From Verrucomicrobiales bacterium (lineage in GTDB: Bacteria; Verrucomicrobiota; Verrucomicrobiia; Verrucomicrobiales; DEV007), in NCBI GenBank assembly GCA_029213265.1, contig JARGNG010000001.1:251665-315664 (forward strand): 64,000 nt of DNA, given 5' to 3'. A program made the translations under genes and the position numbers. Below the pieces are notes generated by a model. It made no database searches and was not told the origin of the DNA. It saw only the letters and a program-made list of their open reading frames with translations. The stretch's first letter is position 1. Every line of letters starts with the position of its first letter. Positions 8,022-15,808 of this stretch are shown in pieces.

Positions 8022-8912
8022 ATGAAAATCGGAATTACGGGTGCGAGTGGCTTTCTCGGGTCAGCCATTACCAAAGAAGCGCAGAAGCGTGGCTGGGAGG
8101 TCGTCGCTTTTTCCCGCCGTGCGTATCGTGATATCGAGGGGGTTTCCGAAGTCCGTTCACTTTCCGATCGCGAATCGATCGATGTGAGCGGTCTCGATGC
8201 AATCATTCACCTGGCTGGTGAACCGATTGTCGGGTTTTGGTCCCGAGAAAAGAAGCGGCGAATTCGCGAAAGTCGTGTCGATCTTACCGAAGATCTCGTC
8301 GAAGCAATGAAACGGATCAGCAGGAGTCGCCGCCCCGCCGCGTTCGTGTCCGCTTCCGCCATCGGCTTTTATGGAAACCGGGGCGATGAGTGGCTCGATG
8401 AAGAGGCGGATGTCGGATTCGGATTTCTCGCCGAGGTCTGCCGGGACTGGGAGGCAACAGCGAGCGAGGCGACAAAGCTTGGTGTCCGTGTCGTAACGCC
8501 GCGGATAGGTCTGGTTCTGGGCGAAGGGGGATTTCTGAAACGCCTTCGACCTGTCTTTAAGTGCTGGCTGGGAGGTCGCCTCGGAAACGGACAGCAATGG
8601 ATGTCCTGGATTCATCTTGTCGACCTCGCGAAGATTTTTGCGGATTGTGTGGAGACTTCCGGAATTCGGGGCCGAGTCAATTGCGTCTCGCCGCATCCTC
8701 TCACCAATCGGGAATTCACGTCCACCTACGCGCGTGTTCTCCGGCGGAAGGCCTTTTTTCCGGTTCCCCGCTTTTTACTGAAACGTCTGCCCGGTGGAAT
8801 GGGGACACTTTTTCTCGATAGCCAGCGGGTCGACCCGGTCGTGATGAAGGCATTTCATTTCGATTGGACCTTTGACGAACTCGAGGCAGCGCTGGCCGAC
8901 GTTGAATCCTGA
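8022..8912 (+). CDS. TIGR01777-family NAD(P)-binding epimerase-like protein
   Basis: 296 residues, extended short-chain dehydrogenase fold of the TIGR01777 (YfcH/SulA-like) family. The nucleotide-binding motif GITGASGFLG is at 3-12; then HLAGEPI near residue 66, SRVDLTEDLVEAM, the family signature SASAIGFYGNRGDEWLDE (about 110-127), and VTPRIGLVLGEGG. The length is normal for the family. The in vivo substrate is not known for most members. A GAAGGTG ribosome-binding site precedes the ATG. The next gene, a HAD phosphatase, begins 54 bp downstream on the same strand and may be cotranscribed. Confidence 0.9.
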   Translation: MKIGITGASGFLGSAITKEAQKRGWEVVAFSRRAYRDIEGVSEVRSLSDRESIDVSGLDAIIHLAGEPIVGFWSREKKRRIRESRVDLTEDLVEAMKRISRSRRPAAFVSASAIGFYGNRGDEWLDEEADVGFGFLAEVCRDWEATASEATKLGVRVVTPRIGLVLGEGGFLKRLRPVFKCWLGGRLGNGQQWMSWIHLVDLAKIFADCVETSGIRGRVNCVSPHPLTNREFTSTYARVLRRKAFFPVPRFLLKRLPGGMGTLFLDSQRVDPVVMKAFHFDWTFDELEAALADVES

Positions 8913-8966
8913 GCGAAGTCCTAAGCGGGTGCGGGAGAAGGAAATTCGTGTTAACTTCGAACGCCT

Positions 8967-9845
8967 ATGGCTGCGCCGCAAAACATCATCGGGATCGTCT
9001 ACGACTACGACCAAACTCTGAGCCCTACCTACATGCAGGATGAGGTTCTCTTTCCCAAATTCGGGATCAATCCATCGGAATTCTGGAAACGGTGCAGGAC
9101 TCTTGTCGATGATGAGGGATACGAGAGCGAGCTCGCTTATCTGAAGGCGATGATCGACTACCTCGAAATGGACGGTCCCAGTAATGCGGACCTGGAGGAA
9201 TTGGGCAAGGGCCTGCAGTTCTTCCCCGGACTGCCGGAAATGTTCGAAGAGTTGGAGGGCCTACTTTCTGACGAGCACCGTGCGATGGGGGTGAAAATTG
9301 AGCATTACATTGTCAGCAGCGGAATCAAAGCGCTTCTCGATGGCAGTCGTCTGAAGCCCTTTGTGAAAGAGATCTTCGGCTGTGAGTTTGCGGAGAATTC
9401 ATCTGGAAGAATTTCTTTTCCCCGCCGGGTCATTTCTCATACGGCAAAAACCCAGTATCTGTTCCGGATCAACAAGGGCATGCTCGATCCGCACGAAGAT
9501 GTGAACGATCACATGACGGATGAACTGCGACCGATCCCGTTTCCAAATATGATCTACCTCGGAGATGGTCCTACCGATGTTCCCTGTTTCACCGTGATGA
9601 AACGATTCGGAGGGCATTCCATTGCAGTCTACAATCCCAACGATAATTCCCGGGTCAGTTTCCGGAAAGCCTTTCAACTCTCCGGTGTGGCCGGTCGGAT
9701 CAAGCACATCGCGCCGGCTGACTATCGTGCTGGTAGTCACTTGCGACTGATCCTCGAGGAAACCGTTCTCGATATCGCCGCAAGAATCGTCGAGGTGCGC
9801 AGGCAGGAATTAGTTGATGGAACGGTCTCTGCGCCGACTCACTAA
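8967..9845 (+). CDS. HAD-superfamily hydrolase
   Basis: 292 residues. HAD motif I is YDYDQTLSPTYMQ (Asp13, Asp15), motif II is the YIVSSG region near residue 113, and motif IV is IYLGDGPTDVPCF near 195, with Lys in between. This points to a Mg-dependent phosphatase acting on a small molecule or a phosphoserine-like substrate. A long helical cap (residues 30-110) lies between motifs I and II. Members of this subfamily occur widely in bacteria as haloacid-dehalogenase-like hydrolases without assigned substrate. It converges with aroD, 15 bp away. Confidence 0.85.
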   Translation: MAAPQNIIGIVYDYDQTLSPTYMQDEVLFPKFGINPSEFWKRCRTLVDDEGYESELAYLKAMIDYLEMDGPSNADLEELGKGLQFFPGLPEMFEELEGLLSDEHRAMGVKIEHYIVSSGIKALLDGSRLKPFVKEIFGCEFAENSSGRISFPRRVISHTAKTQYLFRINKGMLDPHEDVNDHMTDELRPIPFPNMIYLGDGPTDVPCFTVMKRFGGHSIAVYNPNDNSRVSFRKAFQLSGVAGRIKHIAPADYRAGSHLRLILEETVLDIAARIVEVRRQELVDGTVSAPTH

Positions 9846-9860
9846 TCCGACTGGCTAGCT

Positions 9861-10559
9861 TTACGACTCGTCCAGTTTGGAGAGTAGTTCGGTCAGCTCA
9901 CTTGCCGACCACTGACCGGGAGCGTTCGGAGTTTGCAAGTAGCCGTAGTTGAGGCACGAACCGGCCCGGGCGAGGACGAGACGGGAGAGTTTGCCCAGCG
10001 GGCCCATTCCCATTGCGGAAATGAGACGTCCCCGGGCGCATTGCGATTCGACGAGTTGAGCCAAGGAGAAAAGATCCGCCATCTCCTCAATCACGACAGC
10101 AACCTTGGCCACTTGGGCTCCGAATTCATAAGCGATCTCGACTTTCTGCCGGAGCAATTCGATGCCGGGAAAGCTCTCGAAATCATGAAAGGATGCGACA
10201 ACTCCGACGCCCGCAGAATTGCATTCCCCCATGAATCCGGAGAATGCTGCCGAATGCAACGACGCTATTTCTGTATCGATCCAATCGGCGTGAGACATTC
10301 CGGCCCGATAGATGCGAAGCCGTTCCCTGTCCGGGAGTGTTTGCGCGCCTCCTTCGTCGGGGCGGCGAACCGTGAGAAGTGAGGTTTTCTCCTGCGAATG
10401 CATGGCCAAGAAGGTTTCTTCGGCCATGACGTGAAGGTTATCGAGACGGTATTCCAGCACCTCACAACTGCATTCCCGGGTGGCTTGCAGAAAGGCGAGG
10501 TCATCCGCTTGCGTCACGGTTGCGACGACGCGGGGGCTGGAGAGGAAATCGATATTCAA
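9861..10559 (-). CDS. aroD: 3-dehydroquinate dehydratase, type I
   Basis: 232 residues. Dehydrates 3-dehydroquinate to 3-dehydroshikimate in the shikimate pathway, by a Schiff base on a lysine. Seen: EYRLDNL near residue 36 (substrate-binding Glu and Arg), SFHDFES (catalytic His, about residue 125), AKVAVVIEE with the Schiff-base Lys (about 147), and the late [12 protein letters not shown] loop that binds the carboxylate. Length is typical. A small membrane-protein gene lies 69 bp upstream on the same strand. A DAHP synthase from the same pathway is at 56.9 kb; the other pathway genes are not in the window. Confidence 0.9.
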   Translation of the reverse strand: MNIDFLSSPRVVATVTQADDLAFLQATRECSCEVLEYRLDNLHVMAEETFLAMHSQEKTSLLTVRRPDEGGAQTLPDRERLRIYRAGMSHADWIDTEIASLHSAAFSGFMGECNSAGVGVVASFHDFESFPGIELLRQKVEIAYEFGAQVAKVAVVIEEMADLFSLAQLVESQCARGRLISAMGMGPLGKLSRLVLARAGSCLNYGYLQTPNAPGQWSASELTELLSKLDES

Positions 10560-10628
10560 AGCACCGGAAAAAACGACGGTTCCGGCCGGAAATCAATTGA
10601 TCAATTGGAGGGATTCCGGCGCGTCACC

Positions 10629-10763
10629 TCAATCGGGCGCTGTAGTTTCTTCGATCGCCGGTTTCGGTTTCTCTGTCGAAACTCCGGCCAGCGGTACCAG
10701 CCAAAGAAGTAGCAAAAGGATGAGACCGAGGCCGCAAAGAATCAGAATGGTTCGAACAGTCAT
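10629..10763 (-). CDS. Small single-span membrane protein
   Basis: 44 residues: MTVRTILI, then a very hydrophobic stretch of about 20 residues (ILCGLGLILLLLLWLVPLAG), then a polar Lys/Pro/Glu tail ending TTAPD. One transmembrane helix with a short tail. An AAGGG about 9 bp upstream favours the ATG at 10763; an in-frame ATG at 10772 is also possible. It lies just before aroD on the same strand. Small, but base usage and the start signal look like a real gene. Function unknown. Confidence 0.5.
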   Translation of the reverse strand: MTVRTILILCGLGLILLLLLWLVPLAGVSTEKPKPAIEETTAPD

Positions 10764-10830
10764 CGCATTCATGCCCTTGGTTTTACTGGAATTGTTTTAC
10801 ATTGTAAATACAAAAATGCATTAGGCACGA

Positions 10831-10866
10831 AAAAGCCCCGACCGAAGAAACTCCGGGCGGGGCTTT
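10831..10866 (-). terminator. Terminator after the Gfo/Idh/MocA gene
   Basis: On the minus strand AAAGCCCCGCCCGG pairs with CCGGTCGGGGCTTT, then TTTCG. The stem with its T run lies 50 bp beyond the oxidoreductase stop and separates it from the small membrane gene. Confidence 0.75.
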
Positions 10867-10915
10867 CGAAGGATGTTTCGGCAGTCGGGCTAGGCCTTAC
10901 GGCGAAACCCTACTG

Positions 10916-12268
10916 CTAGGCCTTCTGGTTGTCTTCGGGAAAGACCGTGTCCTGTGTTTCCGGCACGCCCGGAATCCGCAGCGGTCGGATTGGCAGTTCG
11001 CCGTTGATGTCAATATTGTCGGGAACGAGCTTCTGCTCGGCGTTCCACATATCTTCCCAGGTGATCCGCTTGCCGGAGTAGCAGGCCGTCCGACCGAGAA
11101 TCGCCATGGTCGTGGAGTGACCAATCCATTCTGCATCGTCCTTGCGTTCCCCGGCGCGAATCGCGGCAAAGAACTCTTCGTGCTCGAGGTCATACATGCT
11201 CTTCGGCGTCCGTGGCTTTCTCCAGTTCCAGGAATTCTCCCCGGTGATGGAAGCCGAACTCGTTCCGAACTTTGCGACTCCTTTCGTTCCGTAGATCGTG
11301 TCGCCGGTGAAGTTGTGGGAGTCGAGAAACTGGCGCCACTCGATGTGGGCGAGAGCGTTGTTCGGGTATTCGTAGGTGATGCTGAAGTGATCGTAAATGT
11401 TGCCCTGGTTGTTGGGGCGGGTACGACCACCGCTACCGAAGGCTGCAATCGGGTCAATATCCTGGAAAGCCCAGCCGATCCGGTCGACGTTGTGGCAGCC
11501 CTGCTCCACGATTCCATCACCGGCGAGCCAGGTAAAGTTGTACCAGTTCTTGATTTGCCACTCGGTATCGCTCATTCCGTCCGGACGGCTCGAAGCCTCC
11601 GGCATCGCCTTCACGGGGCCGGTGTAGTAGATGGAGTGGATGCTCTCGATATCACCGATGGCACCGTCGTGGATGCGCTCAAAGAGAGGGCGACCGTGCT
11701 GGCTGTAGCGGTAGCAGAAACCGCAGAGAACAGAGAGATTCTTTTCCGCGGCGCGCTTGCTCGTTTCGAGGAATTCCTTCACGCCGTGAATGTCGGTGGC
11801 GCAGGGCTTCTCGACGAAACAGTGAATACCGGCGTCAACTGCGGCCTTGAAGTGCTGGACTCGAAATCCGGGAGGAGTCGTCAATAGAATGATGTCGACG
11901 CCGGAATCGATCACCTTTTTGTAGGAGTCGATTCCGCTGAAAACACGACCATCGATGCTCTCGGAAACCTTGTCGCGAACGGAGGCGTATTTCCGGACCA
12001 TTTCCAGTTTCTTCTCCGCTTCCTCGAGGTAGAGATCGCCGATGGACCAGAGCTCGACATTGTCGTCGGCATTCATGGCATTCATCATGGCACCGCCACC
12101 GCGTCCGCCGGTTCCGACAACACCGATTTTCAGCTTCTTGTCGTTCGGCGCTCCGAAGGTCACCGATGGAAAGCTGATCGCAGTTCCGGCAGCCGCTACA
12201 GCACCGGTCTTTTTCACGAAGCTGCGCCGTGAAGTATCATTCTGGGAGGGTTTGGATTTCTCGCTCAT
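10916..12268 (-). CDS. Tat-exported Gfo/Idh/MocA-family oxidoreductase
   Basis: 450 residues. A twin-arginine signal (SRRSFVKKTGAVAAAG, residues 13-28) predicts export in folded form, presumably with bound NAD(P). The Rossmann motif GVVGTGGRGGGA begins near residue 49. The EKPCATD segment near 153 is the conserved Glu-Lys-Pro of the family, and GFCYRYSQHGRPLFERI and the C-terminal sheet region match Gfo/Idh/MocA oxidoreductases of Planctomycetes and Verrucomicrobia. Substrate is probably a sugar or inositol derivative; not determinable here. Single gene with its own terminator; no sugar cluster next to it. Confidence 0.9.
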   Translation of the reverse strand: MSEKSKPSQNDTSRRSFVKKTGAVAAAGTAISFPSVTFGAPNDKKLKIGVVGTGGRGGGAMMNAMNADDNVELWSIGDLYLEEAEKKLEMVRKYASVRDKVSESIDGRVFSGIDSYKKVIDSGVDIILLTTPPGFRVQHFKAAVDAGIHCFVEKPCATDIHGVKEFLETSKRAAEKNLSVLCGFCYRYSQHGRPLFERIHDGAIGDIESIHSIYYTGPVKAMPEASSRPDGMSDTEWQIKNWYNFTWLAGDGIVEQGCHNVDRIGWAFQDIDPIAAFGSGGRTRPNNQGNIYDHFSITYEYPNNALAHIEWRQFLDSHNFTGDTIYGTKGVAKFGTSSASITGENSWNWRKPRTPKSMYDLEHEEFFAAIRAGERKDDAEWIGHSTTMAILGRTACYSGKRITWEDMWNAEQKLVPDNIDINGELPIRPLRIPGVPETQDTVFPEDNQKA

Positions 12269-12424
12269 AAAAGGGTAGGTCGTGAGGTCGCTAGGTAAGA
12301 TCCGCCATGATTTTTGTCACGGTGGAGAATAGAAGGTCATGCCAAATCGGGATGGTGTCAAAAGCGCTTCTGTACGCGATTTTGTCGTGTAAGTTGCGAT
12401 TCTTTGTGTGTCTGAGAAAGCAAA

Positions 12425-13264
12425 ATGGATCCTGTGTTTGTGCTTAAAAAAATCGTCGCTCTTTTCCTGGGCCCCGTCGCGCTTGTCCTTGAGCTCATTC
12501 TGCTGGGGGGCTTTCTCTATCTCCTCTCCCGGATTCGGCCGTCCTCCCGGTTTGGAATTCGAAAACCGTCGCGTCGTCGATGCCTGCGGCGCACTGGGCT
12601 GACTCTCGTGATCTCAGGCTCTGCACTTCTTTATTTGGCCAGTACCGGGCCGGTCGCAGGAAAGTTGACCTATTTTCTGGAATCCAGGTTCGTTGACTCG
12701 ATCGATGAGAACGGGGAATACGCTCTCGAGCAGAAGCCGAAATTCATCGTTGTCCTCGCCGGGGGAACCCGAACGATTGCGGGAAAGCCCGTCCTGTCGA
12801 GGCTGACACCTCATGGGATGGCCCGTGTGGTCGGTGCTGCGGATCTTTGGAATCAGTATCCGGAAGCCACGCTTGTCCTGACCGGGCGCCCTGATGAAAC
12901 AGGACCCATGAGCAAGGTGGCGATGCGTCTGGGAGTTCCCTCGGGACAAATCATCAAAGAGACAGAATCCCGCGACACGAAAGACCACCCGAGGTATGTG
13001 AAAAAGATGATCGGTGAGGCCCCGCTTGCACTGGTGACCTCGGCCATGCACATGCCGCGGGCAGCAGGCCTGTTCCGCAAACAGGGTTTGAGGCCGGAAC
13101 TCGCGCCAGTCGATTTTGTGGTCTGGCCGAAAACCGGAGATTTTGATCCTGAACACCCTGATTCGCTAATTCCCAAGGCTTCGAACCTGTATTTGACCAC
13201 AAGGGCAATTCACGAAATCCTGGGACTTCGATGGGCGGCGATGCGGGGGCAGCTGGAAGAGTAG
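12425..13264 (+). CDS. DUF218 (YdcF/ElyC-like) membrane protein
   Basis: 279 residues. Two N-terminal membrane helices (about 9-34, then about 60-76) are followed by a DUF218 domain (about 98-265). Seen: FIVVLAGGTR, the LVLTGRPDETGPMSKVAM segment, and LVTSAMHMPRAAGLF, the three conserved pieces of the family. ElyC of E. coli, with the same layout, affects peptidoglycan precursor supply; the same role here is inference. The stop codon falls inside an inverted repeat that flanks a G-rich tract. It converges with the broken BamE-like gene. Confidence 0.85.
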   Translation: MDPVFVLKKIVALFLGPVALVLELILLGGFLYLLSRIRPSSRFGIRKPSRRRCLRRTGLTLVISGSALLYLASTGPVAGKLTYFLESRFVDSIDENGEYALEQKPKFIVVLAGGTRTIAGKPVLSRLTPHGMARVVGAADLWNQYPEATLVLTGRPDETGPMSKVAMRLGVPSGQIIKETESRDTKDHPRYVKKMIGEAPLALVTSAMHMPRAAGLFRKQGLRPELAPVDFVVWPKTGDFDPEHPDSLIPKASNLYLTTRAIHEILGLRWAAMRGQLEE

Positions 13265-13293
13265 CGGGGGAGGGGAGGGGCCGGGACGCTACT
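13260..13293. other. Inverted repeat enclosing a G-quadruplex-type tract
   Basis: AGTAGCG (13260-13266) and CGCTACT (13287-13293) are inverted. The last G of the first arm and the loop form GGGGGAGGGGAGGGGCCGGG (13266-13285), four runs of at least three G with loops of one or two bases. It lies between two convergent genes and includes the DUF218 stop codon. Confidence 0.6.
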
Positions 13294-13687
13294 TCTCGCA
13301 ATTGCTCAGCGCAATTTCCTGGCCGTTGATATTCAACTTTCCTCCGTGAGTATTGATACTCTTTTTCTGCACGTCGACCACCTTCCCGGCGTCGAGGACG
13401 ACAAAGGTGATGGCAGCACGGTCTCCGTTCTGCTGAGCAAAGGTCCAAAGATCGAGGACAGGACCTGTCCCCATCGAAAGACGGCCTCAATTCGGCCTCG
13501 GAATGGTCGATTTCGCAACAGGCTGTCCCATTTGCTCGACCAGTTGACTGGCGCTTCCGTCCATCAGCTTCGGCCCGGAAAACTGACCCTTCGCCATGTA
13601 TCCGACTCCGACGATGGCGATCAAAACAAGAAAGTCACCAAAGGAAAATCCTTTTTGCCGCGAGTTGCAGCTGCGATTGTGCCTCAT
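13289..13687 (-). pseudogene. BamE/SmpA-like small protein gene interrupted by in-frame TGA
   Basis: One reading frame with a TGA at 13489-13487. The first part (66 aa) has a basic start, a membrane helix (GFSFGDFLVLIAIVGVGYMAKG) and the beginning of a BamE-like fold (ASQLVEQMGQPVAKSTI). The second part (after the stop) continues the same fold: GPVLDLWTFAQQNG, ITFVVLDAGKVVDVQKKSI. In BamE/OmlA-like domains the G-x-P turn is followed by W-x-Y/F and a VVF-x-x-GKV strand, so the two pieces look like one domain. Either the gene is broken, the base is a sequencing error, or only the 5' part is made. A re-start at ATG 13474 has no good ribosome-binding site. Confidence 0.6.
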
Positions 13688-13814
13688 GTAAAAATATAAT
13701 TACCATATTTATAAGAAGCAAGAAGAATCGGAAGGAGGGATGGATTCTTTGTTTCTGGTAGGCGCGAGTCGCCATTCCGAACTCTTTCCAACGCATTCTT
13801 TCCGGCCATGCGAA

Positions 13815-14417
13815 TCAACCATCCCAATGCGCCGAAAGGCGGGAGAGAAAGTCTTCGTGATCGTTCGGCGTATAGTGAACGGTGAGCCAACCGGCCTCAC
13901 GACCAGCCTCACAGTTTTCCTCTACATCATCGATGTAGACAGTTTTCGACGGTGTCAGGCCCAGCGTTTCCTCTGCAATCCGATAGATCCCGGGGTCGGG
14001 TTTCATGCGGCCGACCTCGTGGGAATAGATCCGGCCCCGGAAGCGGGAGAAAACAGGATAGGTCTTCTCGAAGAAAGGAACGTGGATGCCGTTCGTGTTC
14101 GAAAGAAGATAGAGCGGCATCCCCGCTTCCTCGAGTTGCTCAATCAGATCGACGACCGGTTCATTCAGTTCAAAAATATCCTCGAAGGATTCCCGGAACT
14201 GGGTGGGGGTGCCCCGATAGCCGATTCTATCAGATGCGTCGGCGATGAACTCCTCCGGGGTGATCTTTCCCAACTCCAGTTCCGGCGCGAGGGCCGTGAC
14301 CGCAGTGAACGCATCTCCTGCACCCATGTCGCAATGCGGCTCGATTCGATCTGCCGCTTTCTGGAAATCGAAGGAAATGATGACGTTGCCGATGTCGAAA
14401 AGAAAAGCTTCAGGCAT
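13815..14417 (-). CDS. HAD-superfamily phosphatase, YihX-like
   Basis: 200 residues. Motif I FDIGNVIISFD (Asp8), motif II YLLSNTNGIH near 103, the Lys in GRMKPDPGIY near 139, and motif IV VYIDDVEENCEAG near 161. This is the class IA arrangement with a small helical cap (20-85), like YihX, an alpha-glucose-1-phosphate phosphatase, and related epoxide-hydrolase-type HADs. Substrate unproven. It is divergent from the hsp20 pair, whose candidate sigma-54 control region occupies the gap. Confidence 0.88.
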   Translation of the reverse strand: MPEAFLFDIGNVIISFDFQKAADRIEPHCDMGAGDAFTAVTALAPELELGKITPEEFIADASDRIGYRGTPTQFRESFEDIFELNEPVVDLIEQLEEAGMPLYLLSNTNGIHVPFFEKTYPVFSRFRGRIYSHEVGRMKPDPGIYRIAEETLGLTPSKTVYIDDVEENCEAGREAGWLTVHYTPNDHEDFLSRLSAHWDG

Positions 14418-14481
14418 CTTGCTCTCTAGCCTTTGGATCGTGGAAACTCAAACGGTGATTCTCATACGGCTGGTGCTCGAG

Positions 14482-14558
14482 GTGAGCCCATATGGTGCCA
14501 GTTTGACGCATCCCGTGTGACGCGCACGTCGCGGATAGTGAGCCATAATGGCGCAGTT
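14482..14558. promoter_or_regulatory. Paired imperfect repeats, candidate enhancer sites
   Basis: Two similar blocks: GTGAGCCCATATGGTGCC followed by AGTT (14482-14503) and GTGAGCCATAATGGCGC followed by AGTT (14538-14558), starts 56 bp apart. Each has a small palindrome (CCATATGG; GCCATAATGGC). TGACGC occurs twice between them (14504, 14518). They lie about 75-150 bp upstream of the sigma-54 element, where an enhancer-binding protein would sit. Their role is inference from position. Confidence 0.45.
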
Positions 14559-14631
14559 ATAGGTAGTTGAATCGACCGTATGGAATTGTAACCAATTGAT
14601 TATAAGTTATAAAGGGGATGTGGGGGCGGGG

Positions 14632-14648
14632 TTGGCACAAAGGTTGCA
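14632..14648 (+). promoter_or_regulatory. Sigma-54 (-24/-12) promoter for the hsp20 pair
   Basis: TTGGCACAAAGGTTGCA matches the sigma-54 consensus TGGCAC-N5-TTGCA, with the GG and GC dinucleotides exactly ten bases apart. Transcription would begin near 14659, leaving a leader of about 40 nt before the ATG at 14700. No equally good sigma-70 element was seen nearer. Confidence 0.8.
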
Positions 14649-14699
14649 TGGAAATAGGGCCGAATTCTAAATTCCAGCCCTATAAACCCAATTCCAACT

Positions 14700-15131
14700 A
14701 TGAAAATGATACGATACAACGATCCAGGCAGCGCTTACTCAGAGTGGGAGTCCTTTTTTGCGGATCCCTTTCGTGCGTTTGCGCCATTCTTCCGCTCCAC
14801 CTTGTCTTCCGCATACGAGCGGCCACATCAGCCCGCCGAATGGTATGAAGACGACGATCACTACTACGCCCGGGTCGAACTTCCGGGAGTGAAGCGGAGC
14901 GATCTCTCGGTAGACGCCGAAGACGGACTCGTGCGGTTCAGCTACGAACTTCGCGACTACCGCTCCGGCGAAGACTCAGAGTCTTCCCCCAGCGAGCGAT
15001 TTGAGCAGGTTCTGCGAAGCCCCGAGGGAGTCAATCTCGCCGGTATCAGTGCGAAGCTGGCCGACGGAATTCTCGAACTGACTCTTCCAAAGGCGCCGGA
15101 AAAGAAGGCCGTGCGGGTCGAAATCAAGTAA
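14700..15131 (+). CDS. Hsp20/alpha-crystallin family small heat-shock protein
   Basis: 143 residues. An ATP-independent holdase that binds unfolding proteins in the cytoplasm. Residues 1-40 are an aromatic-rich arm (SEWESFFADPFRAFAPFF), then an alpha-crystallin domain (about 43-143): EWYEDDDHYYARVELPGVKRSDLSVD and the closing A-DGILELTLPK. The C-terminal I-x-I/V tail motif is short (VRVEIK). The gene is 40 bp upstream of a second hsp20. Its expression probably depends on sigma-54 (see promoter), unusual for a heat-shock gene. Confidence 0.93.
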   Translation: MKMIRYNDPGSAYSEWESFFADPFRAFAPFFRSTLSSAYERPHQPAEWYEDDDHYYARVELPGVKRSDLSVDAEDGLVRFSYELRDYRSGEDSESSPSERFEQVLRSPEGVNLAGISAKLADGILELTLPKAPEKKAVRVEIK

Positions 15132-15171
15132 TCAAAGATCAATCCTCAAACCCTTGAACGAAAGAAATATC

Positions 15172-15567
15172 ATGATCGAAAAAAACGAAGTATCCTGTGA
15201 AACCGAAAACTGCGGCACCTCCGCCCTCTCGGTTCGTTCGGGACCTGTCTACAAACCGCGTTACCATTCTCACTACAGCGAAGAAGCGTGGGAGGTGAAG
15301 GTGAGTTTGCCGGGAGTGCAGAAAGAGCAACTGGACGTCATGGTCGAGAACGAGATCATGGAGATCAAAGCGGCGCGGCTTTTCGATACGCCGGAAGCGT
15401 GGCGTCCGCTTGCGGATTATCCCCCGGAGAAAAACTATCGGCTCCGGCTCGATGTCGGACCCGAGGTCGACCCGGAAGGTGTCACCGCCGAATTAAAAGA
15501 CGGCATTCTCGTTCTCCGGCTCCCGCTTCGCGAAGAGGTGAAGCCGAGAACGATCGAAGTGAAATAG
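15172..15567 (+). CDS. Second Hsp20/alpha-crystallin protein
   Basis: 131 residues. Alpha-crystallin domain about 33-131: YSEEAWEVKVSLPGVQKEQLDVMVENE and LKDGILVLRLPLREEVKPR, ending in TIEVK, a terminal I-x-V oligomerisation motif. The N-terminal arm is short and contains two Cys (SCETENCG). I start at ATG 15172; an in-frame TTG at 15154 is the alternative. It is distinct from its neighbour, so an old duplication; the pair may form mixed oligomers, as tandem Hsp20s do in other bacteria. A hairpin terminator follows 32 bp after the stop. Confidence 0.9.
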   Translation: MIEKNEVSCETENCGTSALSVRSGPVYKPRYHSHYSEEAWEVKVSLPGVQKEQLDVMVENEIMEIKAARLFDTPEAWRPLADYPPEKNYRLRLDVGPEVDPEGVTAELKDGILVLRLPLREEVKPRTIEVK

Positions 15568-15598
15568 CCGGATCCTCACAACCCCTCCAACCGCAGGT

Positions 15599-15629
15599 CG
15601 GTCGCCTCTGAAAAGGGGCGGCCGGTTTT
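15599..15629 (+). terminator. Terminator of the hsp20 operon
   Basis: A ten-pair stem (CGGTCGCCTC with GGGGCGGCCG, two G-T wobbles), loop TGAAAA, then GTTTTG. It closes the transcript that starts at the sigma-54 promoter. Confidence 0.75.
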
Positions 15630-15808
15630 GCCTGTTGCCCCCGGAATGGCCCCGTCGGCAACGGCTCCGCGCGTGGAATCGCCGTATAGAAAATTGAAAG
15701 TTTTTCTCCGCAGAAGGTGTCGCTTGAACTGCGTCTCGAATCACCGATTGCCCCCAGGCAGTCCTTCCAAAACCGGCGCGGCAAGCCGGTTGCAGATCGG
15801 GCCGGATT

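Noticed and set aside
13487..13489. UGA as selenocysteine in the BamE-like gene.
   Set aside because: No SECIS-type hairpin evident right after it and no redox partner residue; a plain stop or error is simpler.
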